Program-made: the position numbers and the translations under genes
The notes under the pieces: model-generated
The model's database searches: none
What the model was told of the DNA's origin: nothing
The model's input: only the letters and a program-made list of their open reading frames with translations
DNA from: Burkholderia sp. FERM BP-3421
Lineage (GTDB): Bacteria; Pseudomonadota; Gammaproteobacteria; Burkholderiales; Burkholderiaceae
Assembly (NCBI RefSeq): GCF_028657905.1
Contig: NZ_CP117780.1
Span: 372,001 to 436,000 of the forward strand
DNA length: 64,000 nucleotides
Direction of reading: 5' to 3'
Shown here: piece by piece, positions 26,108 through 34,869 of the stretch
Position numbering within the stretch: the stretch's first letter is position 1
How the letters are laid out: each line of letters opens with the position of its first letter

Positions 26108-27517
26108 ATGTATCGATTGCTATGCCGCGTCATGCTGCTGCTCGGATGCTGGCTCGTCACCCTGCCGCAGGCGTTCGCCGACGCCGCCGCGCCTCAATCC
26201 TTGACGGTCGCACTGTACCCGTGGGTCCCGCGCGTCGCCCAGTTCCAGAAGGCGATCGAGACGGAATGGAAGAAAGTGCAGCCCGGCGTCGCGCTGCAAT
26301 TCGTCAGTCCGGATGACTGGGACGGCGGCTACACGAACGACCCGCCCGCGAACGCCGATGTCTACGTCTACGACGCGATCTTCTTCGACTACTTCCGGAG
26401 CCGGAACTGGCTGGAGCCGCTCGCGGCCGCGGAGGTCCAGAACATCGACGACTACGTGCCCTACGCGATCAACGGCGTGAAGGTCGGGGACCGCTACTAC
26501 AGCCTCCCGCAACTGGGCTGCGCGAACATGCTGTTCTACCGGAAGGACGACGCGGCGCTGGCCGCCGCCAAGACGCTCACGCAGGTGCACTCGGCATTGC
26601 AGCAATGCACGTACACGAGCACGGTGCCGCCGGACAAGCGCGGGCTGATGGTCGACATGTCGGGGCGCACCACCAACAGCGCGCTCTATCTCGACGCGGT
26701 GCACAGCCAGAACGGCGCATATCCGCTGCCGCTGCCCTGGAGCCCGGGCGACCTGAATCACGACGCCATCGCGAACATGCGCGCGCTGCTCGCGATGGCC
26801 AGTTTCAAGAACGCGACGACGAGCCTGCCCGGCCAATACGACCGGTCCGTCTGGTTCAGCGACGGCGAGGGGCGCGCCGTGATCGCCTACTCGGAGTCGA
26901 TGTCGGCGATGAGCGAGCAGGCTCGGCAGAATATCGACTTCAAGTTCATGCCCTTGTCCGACCGCGACCAGCCGCCGCTGTTCTATGCGGATGTCATCGG
27001 CGTCAACACGTCGACGAACCTGCGCGGCACGCGCACGCTGGCCGTGCAGCTGGCCAACGTGATCGCCGCCTCGTCGACGATGCTGGCCAGCATCGGCCCC
27101 GACGCCAGCGCCGTGCCGCAGTATCTGTTCGCCGCGCGCCGCAGCGTCCTCGCGACGCTGGCGCGCCGCTATCCGCTCTACGGCAAGATGAACGCGCTGC
27201 TCGATGCGAGCGAGCCGGTGATGTTCAAGCTCGACGCGCAGGCCCGCAACTGGCTTGCGTCGATGAGCCCGGCGATTCAGCAACAGGCGCAATCCAGCTA
27301 CGCATGCGGCTGCGACATCGATACCGCGCAGTCCATCCCCAACTATCGGAGCGCGCAGGCGGTTTGCCCGACGGTTTGCGCGGCGCAGGGCGGATGGAAC
27401 GGCCAGTGGACCAATCAACCGCCCGCCGCGCCGGCCGGGACGTCGGCATGCGGTTGCAACGCTTGCCCGACGCCCTCGGCTCGCGCGCGGCTGTTGCTCA
27501 AGGGCGCGGCGCAGTAA
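26108..27517 (+). CDS. Secreted thiaminase I (thiamine pyridinylase) with cysteine-rich C-terminal module
   Basis: A 469-residue exported enzyme (signal MYRLLCRVMLLLGCWLVTLPQAFADA) of the bacterial solute-binding-protein fold. The catalytic cysteine region SLPQLGCANMLFYRKDD (Cys138) corresponds to the Cys113 region of Bacillus/Paenibacillus thiaminase I. SDGEGRAVIAYSESM is a candidate for the activating glutamate region. Thiaminase I replaces the thiazole of thiamine with another nucleophile, destroying vitamin B1. The enzyme core ends near residue 395. The tail (about 396-460) is rich in cysteine, with YACGCDIDTAQSIPNYRSAQ, GGWNGQWTNQ and ACGCNACP, resembling MVL-type mannan-binding modules. 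Ribosome site AAGGAA. Last gene of the operon, before a strong hairpin. Confidence 0.88.
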   Translation: MYRLLCRVMLLLGCWLVTLPQAFADAAAPQSLTVALYPWVPRVAQFQKAIETEWKKVQPGVALQFVSPDDWDGGYTNDPPANADVYVYDAIFFDYFRSRNWLEPLAAAEVQNIDDYVPYAINGVKVGDRYYSLPQLGCANMLFYRKDDAALAAAKTLTQVHSALQQCTYTSTVPPDKRGLMVDMSGRTTNSALYLDAVHSQNGAYPLPLPWSPGDLNHDAIANMRALLAMASFKNATTSLPGQYDRSVWFSDGEGRAVIAYSESMSAMSEQARQNIDFKFMPLSDRDQPPLFYADVIGVNTSTNLRGTRTLAVQLANVIAASSTMLASIGPDASAVPQYLFAARRSVLATLARRYPLYGKMNALLDASEPVMFKLDAQARNWLASMSPAIQQQAQSSYACGCDIDTAQSIPNYRSAQAVCPTVCAAQGGWNGQWTNQPPAAPAGTSACGCNACPTPSARARLLLKGAAQ

Positions 27518-27535
27518 ACGTCGTGACGTGACGGT

Positions 27536-27564
27536 CGTGGCCCTTCGACGGTTGAAGGGCCACG
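27536..27564 (+). terminator. Hairpin after thiaminase gene
   Basis: A perfect 11-base stem CGTGGCCCTTC / GAAGGGCCACG with a 7-base loop, 19 bases after the thiaminase stop. There is no clear U-tract, so it may terminate weakly or protect the 3' end. Confidence 0.55.
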
Positions 27565-27928
27565 GGAGGCGGCGTGTTTGCTGGTGCGACGGCATGGATA
27601 TCCGATCCCGGGGATCAGCACGCGGGCCCCCTCGGTGAAATCCTTGTGGAGGGAACGCGTCGGATGCGCCCCCCGGCCGCTCTTCGTCTGGCCGGAGCGG
27701 GCAACTTCAGCATGATGCGGGCAAGCAAAGCGAGCCGTCGAAAGCCCGCCTTGCTGCCCGGGTGAAATAATTGCTTCGGATTACTGATTCATCGATCGCA
27801 TGCCGGATGGAATAACGGTCGCTCGGAAACCCGCACCGAGACGGTAAGCCGGAACGACATGCAGCCCGGCAGCCGACACTTCGCCGAACTTGCTTGGAAT
27901 CCCTCGCCTGGCGCATGCCGCGGCCAAG
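27565..27928. other. Gene-free stretch
   Basis: About 360 bases between the antivitamin operon and the convergent pentapeptide-repeat gene. No supportable gene, RNA or repeat seen. Confidence 0.35.
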
Positions 27929-28645
27929 TTACATGACCCTCACGCCGCAATCGCCCACCAGCGCGACGGCTTGGTCGACGGACAGAATCGTCCCTTTCAG
28001 GTGCTTCGACACATCGGCCAGCCTCAGCCCGCTCAGATCTACGGATCTCAGGTCCGCGCCGTCAAACCGGCTGTCACGCAGGCGTGCATTCCGCAGGCTG
28101 CCCCCTTCGAACACGCCATCGCGAAAATCGCATTCCGACAGGTCCGCACCGGAGAAATTCAACGCCTCGGGCGTCTGCTTGCGAAACGGCATGCCGCGCA
28201 GATCCGCCGCGACGAGCAGCGAATCATGGATGCCGAGCCCCAATGTCCACGCGCCGACGAGACGCGCACCCGTCAGCTTCACTTCGGTGAAAATGGCCGA
28301 CGCGAGCTGCGCGCCGGTCCAATCGGTATTGTTCAGGTCGCCGCGGCAAAAACGGGCGTCCGTCAAATCCGCGTAGCGGAATTTTGCCCTGGCGCCCATG
28401 CAGGCAAGCCAGCGGCTGCCGGCCAGGCCGCAGCGTTCGAGAAGCGTATGGGTGAAGGAGCAGTGGCTGAAGCGGACTGCGTGAAAATCCAGGCTGGAGA
28501 GATCCTGGTCGTCGAAGGTGCAATGATCGAAGGTCGGCGCTTCGCCGCCGTCTCTAAGCAGAGCGGCCAGCTCTTCCCGGCACAAGCTCAAGTCACGGAA
28601 TACCGCGCCGGTCTTGAAGGACGGCTCGTTCGCGTTGCTGCGCAT
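27929..28645 (-). CDS. Qnr-like pentapeptide-repeat protein
   Basis: A 238-residue protein built of A(D/N)LXX-type repeats forming a right-handed beta-helix (for example FRYADLTDARFCRGDLNNTD, then NFSGADLSECDFRDGVF and DGADLRSVDLSGLRL). Length and the C-terminal layout (LADVSKHLKGTILSVDQAVALVGDCGVRVM, here in parts) resemble Qnr/MfpA proteins, which mimic DNA and protect topoisomerases. Qnr-like function is inferred. It is convergent to the thiaminase operon, and a resistance role for that cluster is possible but not shown. Confidence 0.82.
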   Translation of the reverse strand: MRSNANEPSFKTGAVFRDLSLCREELAALLRDGGEAPTFDHCTFDDQDLSSLDFHAVRFSHCSFTHTLLERCGLAGSRWLACMGARAKFRYADLTDARFCRGDLNNTDWTGAQLASAIFTEVKLTGARLVGAWTLGLGIHDSLLVAADLRGMPFRKQTPEALNFSGADLSECDFRDGVFEGGSLRNARLRDSRFDGADLRSVDLSGLRLADVSKHLKGTILSVDQAVALVGDCGVRVM

Positions 28646-29302
28646 TGACAGACCTCGGTATGGAGGGTCAGCGGCAACGCGGTCACGATGCGCCCCCTCA
28701 CCTGGTCAAAGCAAGGTCGACGCCGTGGCACATAGAACCCCGTCATGGGTGCAGGAGGTACCAACCTGCCACTCTATTTTCGGCTGCGGGATTTTATCAT
28801 CGGCGTGTGCGCAAGGCGCTCGCGCAATCATGCGCGCACGACGTGAAAGGGGATGAAGTGACAGGCGTCCGGTGGTGATCGACCGAACTTGCCGGCTGCG
28901 CGCACCTTGAGTCCGTTTACGGATAGCGACGACCTACTTCCTGCGCCCCGTTCCATCGGGCAGGCATGGCGCGTGGCTTTTAAAGTACGGAACAATCGCC
29001 ACAGGAAACTTGCCTTGTATTGATTGAATGCGTTGCAATTAAAGATAAACCTAATCGGTTTTCCGGGTATCACACCCCAGGCGCTGAATTACGTTGATCT
29101 GCGTTGATTGGATCATGATGCGGATTTAGGGGTGACGCTGCCGCTGCTCCCGGCTTTGCTCATTGTCGTGGACGACGTGATGGTGAGCTCGCAGCACGGG
29201 GTGACGTTCGCTCGTGTTTGGCCCGGATCGAAAGCCGCAATCTCGGACGTCATGCCCGACCGAGACAATCGATGAACTTGCTCGATCCAATGGAGTAACG
29301 CG
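28646..29302. other. Gene-free stretch
   Basis: About 650 bases between divergent genes, with an AT-richer part around 28990-29110. It holds the promoters of the pentapeptide-repeat gene and of the DUF2889 gene. Open frames lack coding character. Confidence 0.35.
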
Positions 29303-29890
29303 ATGAGTACCCCGCTTCCGAACCCACAGGGCGACGTCGAGCGCGAACCGCTGCATCACCGCCAGATCGATCTTCAAGGCTATCGACGCAGCGATGGTCT
29401 GTACGAAGTACGTGCGCATCTGATCGACCGGAAAACCCATGACTTCGTACCGCCCGGCGGCGATCGGGAGATTCCCGCTCAGACGGCGGTCCACGATCTC
29501 GGCGTTTCGCTGGTATTCGATCCGGCAACCATGATCGTGCGTGCCGTTGACACCTTCGTCCATGCCCATCCCTATGCGCAATGCCCGGGAGGGGGAGCCA
29601 CCCTGCAGGCGCTTGTCGGCTTGCGCATCGGCGCGGGCTGGAACAGCGAGATTCGCAAGCGGCTGCCGAATTGCGATACCTGCACGCATTTGAAGGAGTT
29701 ACTCGGCCCACTCGCGAGCACCGCCATTCAAACCACGGTATTGCTGCGCACTCGCGCCATCCATGCGCAGGATGGAAGCGGCAAACCGCTCAAGATCGAT
29801 AGTTGTTTTACCTACGGGGCGTCGCGAGATCTGGTTCGGCGATTATGGCCTGAGCACCATCGTCCGGAAACATCGGAAGTGAAGGATTAA
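29303..29890 (+). CDS. DUF2889 family protein
   Basis: A 195-residue soluble protein starting MSTPLPNPQGDVEREPLHHRQ. Recognisable family features: RSDGLYEVRAHLIDRKTHDF, TFVHAHPYAQCPGG and the cysteine pair in LPNCDTCTHLKELLGPLAST. DUF2889 proteins have no agreed function. In several Gram-negatives they occur near degradation or redox genes. The ribosome site TGGAGTAA supports the start. There is no signal peptide. Confidence 0.82.
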   Translation: MSTPLPNPQGDVEREPLHHRQIDLQGYRRSDGLYEVRAHLIDRKTHDFVPPGGDREIPAQTAVHDLGVSLVFDPATMIVRAVDTFVHAHPYAQCPGGGATLQALVGLRIGAGWNSEIRKRLPNCDTCTHLKELLGPLASTAIQTTVLLRTRAIHAQDGSGKPLKIDSCFTYGASRDLVRRLWPEHHRPETSEVKD

Positions 29891-30019
29891 TCGGAGATAA
29901 CCGGGGACGTCGGCCAATCATTGTCCGGCGTCAGATCCTGGCTAGTTGCGAATCGCCTTGCGCCGTCACGGTGCCACTGCCGATGTCGCCAAGCGACTCC
30001 GGAAAATCGAATGGTCGAC

Positions 30020-30337
30020 ACGCAAAGAACCACACCGCCCGTGCGATCGGCCGGCTCCGCGCTTATTACATCGAGGGTTGCAGGTCGATGACTTGGCCGA
30101 GCCGATGCGGATGAGCAGGTCGCCTTTCCATCCGCATCTTCGTCGGCTTACCGGCATGAGCCTGCGGCAATGCCAGAAGTGGATCGACTGAAGGAAGCAT
30201 GTTACCTGATGCTGTCGAGTGGACGAGGCGCGGCGGGCATGGCGTCTCGCGTGGGATATGACGACCCAACTCAGGCCAATCACAGGTGCAGCCGGCAGTT
30301 CGGGAATTCGCCACACCGAGGCACTGATCTCTTGTGA
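30020..30337 (+). pseudogene. AraC-family regulator remnant, two frameshifts
   Basis: The DNA-binding end of an AraC-type regulator can be pieced together from three frames. ARAIGRLRAYYIEG (to about 30076) runs in one frame, LQVDDLAEPMRMSRSPFHPH and LRRLTGMSLRQCQK (to about 30180) in the next, then RLKEACYLMLSSGRGAAGMA and SRVGYDDPTQ to a TGA at 30335-30337. The order matches the two helix-turn-helix units of AraC proteins exactly, so this is a decayed gene whose N-terminal sensor domain is gone. Confidence 0.75.
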
Positions 30338-30402
30338 CATCAAATGGATACCCAGCCGTCTCGCGAATCGATCTCGGCAAGACCGTCTCCGTAGCGAGGC
30401 GC

Positions 30403-30420
30403 GGTTGTCACGTGACAACC
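30403..30420. promoter_or_regulatory. parS-like centromere site 1
   Basis: Perfect 18-base palindrome GGTTGTCACGTGACAACC about 1.1 kb upstream of parA. The same core recurs three more times before parA. The GTT-N10-AAC layout is that of Burkholderia parS sites. Confidence 0.88.
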
Positions 30421-31092
30421 GGATCAATTGACACGCGCCTGCGCGGAGGGATTTGCTCACCGATTTGTTTTGAACATTACGATATACGTATCAATCAAGA
30501 CGTTCGGCACTTTTGTAGCGCTCCGCCCGCCTGGCTGGGCAACGGTTTCATATACGCCCCCATTTTTACCTGCGTGACAGGCTGTCAGCGTGAAACAATC
30601 CCTTCGACTCCCTCCCCAAACCCCCTCCAGCAAGGCTTTATGCGCCCACTCCATTCTTCCGAGAATGTTTCACGAAAATGCCTCGGCCACGCACATTCCT
30701 CTTCATCAGCCGCGAAATCGCCTGCGTGTGGACTGGGGCATCGCCAATCGAAGCGCCTTCGAATGTTTCCGAACAAAACGCTCCGGACAGCGACACCGCC
30801 CATTGCACGCCATCGGCGTCAACAATAATAAGGGCCGCATCATCAACCCCTCACATCTCCGCAATCCACCGAGCCGTTTCGCCCTCCCGCATTACAGTCG
30901 GTCACCGTTCATCTAGCCGAATAACGAACTAATCTCCACGACGAGCCACGATACTTGGACGCTGCATGCCAATACCGATCGCCTCGCATCTCCTGATTGA
31001 CGATCGATGACACCATCGCCAAAAAATGCTGCTCACTTAAACGCCTTCAATCCGCTCGCCGTTCCAGCGCCCATGCGCCATCGCCGCAGCAC

Positions 31093-31110
31093 GGTTGTCA
31101 CGTAACAACC
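31093..31110. promoter_or_regulatory. parS-like centromere site 2
   Basis: GGTTGTCACGTAACAACC, identical to site 1 except for one base in the core (G to A), which breaks the palindrome at one position. Confidence 0.8.
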
Positions 31111-31196
31111 CGCGGCTAACGCCAGCCAAGTCGAAAGAATAAAAAACACAAGCTGAGTTCAGCCGAGTTCCCGTCCTCCGAAGCATCTCAATGTTG

Positions 31197-31214
31197 GGTT
31201 GTTACGTGACAACC
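31197..31214. promoter_or_regulatory. parS-like centromere site 3
   Basis: GGTTGTTACGTGACAACC, one base different from site 1, at the mirror position of the change in site 2. Confidence 0.8.
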
Positions 31215-31429
31215 CAACCACGCACACGCAAGCTTGCTAAAAACCACTTGCATCTGCCCAGACGTGAGCGGAACGTTGATCAGATGAAAGGGAAATCTCG
31301 ATAGGGGCAATCCAAGTTCAATCTAGTCTCATCGCACGACTCAAGATTCGCTCGCGAAGATAAACATGCTTTAGTCGAGCTATCCAACGCACGACGAATG
31401 TCTCCGCCGTGCCGCCCATCGCACATCCG

Positions 31430-31445
31430 TTTGTCACGTGACAAC
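31430..31445. promoter_or_regulatory. parS-like centromere site 4
   Basis: TTTGTCACGTGACAAC, whose 14-base core TTGTCACGTGACAA is a perfect palindrome, about 90 bases before the parA start. It may also act in parA autoregulation. Confidence 0.8.
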
Positions 31446-31535
31446 ACTGCCATACGGCTATTCCTATAAAACACCATTCTGTTGGACTTTTCTCTAGCAA
31501 TTGAATATATTATGCAAAACTCATTGGGGAATTTA

Positions 31536-32231
31536 ATGGCATTCAAGATCGCCGTGAGCAACCAGAAAGGCGGGACGGGCAAGACAACCCTCTCGGTCAA
31601 TATCGCCGCCGCGTTCGAAGCCGGCGGCAACAAAGTCGCCCTGATCGACGCCGACCCCCAGGGCACCTCCGTGCGCTGGGTCACCAGCGGCGAGAACACC
31701 TTGCCGATGACCGTCCTCTCCCTGGCCCCGGCCGGCCGAGGCATCGGCGCGGAAATCAAGAAGCAGGATGCCCACTTCGACGTCATCGTCGTCGACTGCC
31801 CGGGCAACCTCGAAGATCCCCGTATTGCCTCCGTGCTCGAAGTCGCCGACTTCTGCCTGGTGCCGCTCTCGCCATCGCCAGCGGATCTCTACAGCACCGT
31901 CGCGATGATCCGGATGATCGAATCGATGCGCGCCGTCCGCAATCCTCAGCTGTCCTCCGCACTGATGCTCAATAGCGTCAATGGAAAAACAAAAATGCGC
32001 GAAGAAATTCTAAAAATTCTTAGGGCAGAGGAAATAGGGGAGCATCTGCTCGAAAGCCAGATCGCGCAGCGGGAGGTCTATCGGCAAACCTTCGCACTCG
32101 GCACGACCATCCATCATCACAACCGATACATGAAAGGGCTCAAGGAAGCCCGCGCAGAAATCGAAAAACTGGTCACCGAAATGGCCCAGTACATCGCCTC
32201 CACGCGCGCAACCGGAGCAGCTCATGGCTAA
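31536..32231 (+). CDS. parA: ParA partition ATPase of the replicon
   Basis: A 231-residue deviant Walker ATPase. KIAVSNQKGGTGKTTLSVNIA (Walker A, KGGTGKT, with signature lysine), ALIDADPQGTS, DVIVVDCPGN (Walker B) and VPLSPSPADLYST. It lacks the N-terminal helix-turn-helix of plasmid type Ia ParA. The start MAFKIAV at 31536 is preferred over an in-frame ATG at 31482 because the fold begins there. It works with ParB bound at the four parS-like sites to segregate this replicon. The stop overlaps parB by eight bases. Confidence 0.95.
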   Translation: MAFKIAVSNQKGGTGKTTLSVNIAAAFEAGGNKVALIDADPQGTSVRWVTSGENTLPMTVLSLAPAGRGIGAEIKKQDAHFDVIVVDCPGNLEDPRIASVLEVADFCLVPLSPSPADLYSTVAMIRMIESMRAVRNPQLSSALMLNSVNGKTKMREEILKILRAEEIGEHLLESQIAQREVYRQTFALGTTIHHHNRYMKGLKEARAEIEKLVTEMAQYIASTRATGAAHG

Positions 32232-33252
32232 GGACGCCTCGAAAGACAAGAAGCCTACCGGCAACCTCCATCTGGCAGCCGGCCTGTTGCGCGGCCTGGC
32301 GCAGGAAAACGCCGCGCTGGCAACCCGCCTGCCCGACGCACCGGCGCAGCGCCCCGTCGTCCACATGCCGGCCGCGCCTGCGCCTCAGCCGGTTGAGCCC
32401 GGCACGGCCCCGTCGGATCTCGACGCGCCGCAGCGCGTGGCGCTGAAGGACTGCATCCCGAATCCGTTCAATCCGCGCGTCTTCTATTCCGAGGCGAGCC
32501 TGCACGAGCTGGCGCTCACGCTGAAGCGGGAAGGGCAGATCGAGCCGATCAAGGTGACCCGGCTGCCGGAATTCCCGGGCAAGCTCGTCGTGATCGACGG
32601 CCAGCGCCGCCTGCGCGCCACGAGCATCAACGGCGACGAATACATCAACGCCACGTTCCGCTCGGACCACACACCGGAACAGCTCTACACGATCGCCTAC
32701 CGCGCCAACCACGATCACGAACGCCAGACGATCTTCGACGACGCAGTGGCCTGGAAGCGCCTGCTCGACGAAAAGGTCTTCCCGGATCAGAACACGCTCG
32801 CGGAGAAGATCGGCAAGGACAAGGCCTCGATCAGCAAGACCTTGTCGCTCAATGCGCTGCCCGCACCGATCCTCGAGCGGATGGCTGCCGCGAACGACAG
32901 CATCGGTCTGCAGGCGGCTTACTTTCTGAAGCTGATCTTCGAGCGCCTCGGCGAGCCCACCGCCGATCGCCTGCTGTCCGCCGTGATCGAGCGCAAGAAG
33001 TCCGTCCGCGATCTCGAGAATTTCCTCCGTACGCAGAACGAAGGAAATCCGAAGGCGGGACGCACGCGCTACAGCGTCCGTCATGACTTCGCGATCGATG
33101 CGCGCGCCATCGGCCAATTGAAGACCTATCCCGACGGACGCCTCGACCTGCAGTTGAAGGACGTGGCCGCCGCGGATCAGGAAGCGCTCGCCGACCAGCT
33201 CAAGGCGGTCATCGACGCCTACGTCGCCGGACGCGTCACCAGCGAACGCTGA
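32224..33252 (+). CDS. parB: ParB centromere-binding protein
   Basis: A 342-residue ParB/Spo0J-family protein. A linker rich in Ala/Pro (about 1-75) precedes the ParB N-terminal CTPase region (NPFNPRVFYSEASLHELALT, then GQIEPIKVTRL and LVVIDGQRRLRATSI). The helix-turn-helix follows (LAEKIGKDKASISKTLSLN). The C-terminal part is likely the dimerisation domain. It binds the GTTGTCACGTGACAAC-type sites upstream. Cotranscribed and overlapping with parA. Confidence 0.95.
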   Translation: MAKDASKDKKPTGNLHLAAGLLRGLAQENAALATRLPDAPAQRPVVHMPAAPAPQPVEPGTAPSDLDAPQRVALKDCIPNPFNPRVFYSEASLHELALTLKREGQIEPIKVTRLPEFPGKLVVIDGQRRLRATSINGDEYINATFRSDHTPEQLYTIAYRANHDHERQTIFDDAVAWKRLLDEKVFPDQNTLAEKIGKDKASISKTLSLNALPAPILERMAAANDSIGLQAAYFLKLIFERLGEPTADRLLSAVIERKKSVRDLENFLRTQNEGNPKAGRTRYSVRHDFAIDARAIGQLKTYPDGRLDLQLKDVAAADQEALADQLKAVIDAYVAGRVTSER

Positions 33253-33273
33253 ACGCCCGGCGCCCATGACAAA

Positions 33274-33294
33274 AGACCTCGCATCGCGAGGTCT
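33274..33294. terminator. Hairpin between parB and repA
   Basis: Perfect nine-base stem AGACCTCGC / GCGAGGTCT with a three-base loop, 22 bases after the parB stop. It lacks a U-tract on the plus strand but has T-rich sequence on the minus side (AAAAG on plus precedes it), so it may serve the convergent repA transcript. Confidence 0.6.
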
Positions 33295-33306
33295 CAGGCT
33301 GCTGAC

Positions 33307-33344
33307 AAACCCCACGTTTTTCGGAGCGTGGGGTTTTGCTTTTT
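33307..33344 (+). terminator. Rho-independent terminator of parAB
   Basis: A ten-base stem AAACCCCACG / CGTGGGGTTT around a loop TTTTTCGGAG, followed by TGCTTTTT. It is a classic intrinsic terminator about 55 bases after parB, between convergent parB and repA. Confidence 0.9.
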
Positions 33345-33409
33345 AGAATCGGGCAGGCAGGGTTGCGGAGAGCGAGCAGACCGAACTGCGGGCCACGGGC
33401 TTTTTGCGC

Positions 33410-34726
33410 TCAGCTGGCAGCAAGACTGCTGCGCAGCAAGAACTCCAGCAGGTCGTCGGAAGTGGGTTCGCCCCAGGTATCGAGCGCGAGCCAGCGGAAG
33501 AAGCTCGTCTGCGCCAGCTTGCTCGCCTTCTTCTTCGGCGACAGCGTCAAATCCTTCGATCCCACGACCGTCTCGTTGTAGCGGTCGATGAGCGTGGTCT
33601 GGTCGTCGATCTCGAGTTCACGGAAATACGCGCCGGCCTCGTCGATCTTGGCGGCGAGATACTTGTCGCGGATCTGCTCCTGCTTGCTCTGTGCATTTTG
33701 CTTCGCGGGCGCCGCGGCTTCCGGCGCCTGCCCCTCGGCCAGCGTGTAGCCGTGGGAAAGCGCCTTGCGGAAATAGGCCCCGACATTGTCGAGCGGCGCC
33801 GCATTTTTCTTCGTCGTGCGATTGAGCGTATAGGCGAGCGCCGCCTTGATCCGCTGCACGCCGTACTGCGTGATCAGCCGGCGCGCCTCCGAGCGCGGAA
33901 TGCCGAGCTTCGCCACTTCGTCGATCAGCGCCTCGTTCTTGACGTCGCCTTCTTCCACCGTGTCGGCGCTCGGCTTGCGCAGGACCTTGAACTGGACGGC
34001 CTCGACGCTGCGCCCGGACTTGTGTTCGATCAGTTCGAGCGTATGGTCGGAGACCTCGTTGACTTCCTGGATGCAGGGCACCAGGACCTTGCTCTTGAAG
34101 AGCTTGTATTCCTTGTACGACTGCGACGCCTTGTCCTGGCCCAGGATCAGGTCGCGAAACTTCGGCAGCGGAATCTTCGCGGTGATGCCGATGCCTTCGT
34201 AGCGCACCGTGTTTTCCCACAGCGCGAGCGAATGCGAACGCCGAAATTCGCGGGCGATACGCATGTCGATCAGCGCGTAGATTTCCGGGTTCAGCAGTTC
34301 GCTGCGGATCTGGTCGGAGAAGCTGTACTTGAGGACCGATTGCTCCAGCTCCGCACCGGCGAGCAGGCCGGACGCCTTCCAGACCGTCGAACGGTCCGCG
34401 GCAAGATAGTCCCAGTTGACGACGGTGCTGATCAGCGAATTCACCGTGTCCTTCACGTACTTGGTGTTGTTGCTGTTCAGCCCGCTCTCGTGCGAGAGCG
34501 CCGCGATCGAGATCGAGAAGCTGGTGCGTCCGGGCTCGAAGGCTTCCTGGCGAAGCGCGTTCTTGATCAGCGAGCTGAACATCTTGCGTTGCTGCAAGCC
34601 GATCTTGCCGGACTTCGGCGCGATGTGAATCGCCTGCACCGCCTTGCGCAGCAAGTCTGGAGGCTCAGGAGTTTGAAACAGCGAGACCTGTTTGTCAGAG
34701 CCTTTGCTTGCGGGCTTTCGCGGCAT
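33410..34726 (-). CDS. repA: Replication initiator protein of the secondary replicon
   Basis: A 438-residue initiator of the winged-helix Rep_3/RepB type found on Burkholderia secondary chromosomes and large plasmids. Seen: KIGLQQRKMFSSLIKNALRQ, FSISIAALSHESGLNSNNTK, VKDTVNSLISTVVNWDYLA (first winged helix) and IRSELLNPEIYALIDMRIAR followed by SHSLALWENTVRYEG (second). The start is MPRKPASKGSDK at 34726. A longer reading to 34756 has a less typical N-terminus. It is transcribed away from the iteron region it should bind, and converges on parAB. Confidence 0.9.
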   Translation of the reverse strand: MPRKPASKGSDKQVSLFQTPEPPDLLRKAVQAIHIAPKSGKIGLQQRKMFSSLIKNALRQEAFEPGRTSFSISIAALSHESGLNSNNTKYVKDTVNSLISTVVNWDYLAADRSTVWKASGLLAGAELEQSVLKYSFSDQIRSELLNPEIYALIDMRIAREFRRSHSLALWENTVRYEGIGITAKIPLPKFRDLILGQDKASQSYKEYKLFKSKVLVPCIQEVNEVSDHTLELIEHKSGRSVEAVQFKVLRKPSADTVEEGDVKNEALIDEVAKLGIPRSEARRLITQYGVQRIKAALAYTLNRTTKKNAAPLDNVGAYFRKALSHGYTLAEGQAPEAAAPAKQNAQSKQEQIRDKYLAAKIDEAGAYFRELEIDDQTTLIDRYNETVVGSKDLTLSPKKKASKLAQTSFFRWLALDTWGEPTSDDLLEFLLRSSLAAS

Positions 34727-34869
34727 GGAGTATCCAGGCAAGGTAACCTTATTCAAAGCGGACTTTATACCTTTTCACCGCCCGCGGCAACGACCATCCT
34801 CGCGCGCCACTTGCACAATCCGAGCTAACTGGTCGACTGAAAAGAAGTTTTTTTGCCGGCCCCTCGGAT

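Larger units (their letters stand above)
30421..31535. other. Upstream partition region without genes
   Basis: About 1.1 kb carrying parS-like sites but no gene I can support. The open frames lack family features, and base composition is lower in GC than the flanks. The region directly before parA (31450-31535) is AT-rich and probably contains the parAB promoter, with GGGGA before the start. Confidence 0.5.

Noticed and set aside
30457..30932. Overlapping short frames on both strands between the AraC remnant and parA
   Set aside because: None has a family feature or ribosome site. They lie among the parS-like sites, where intergenic sequence is expected.
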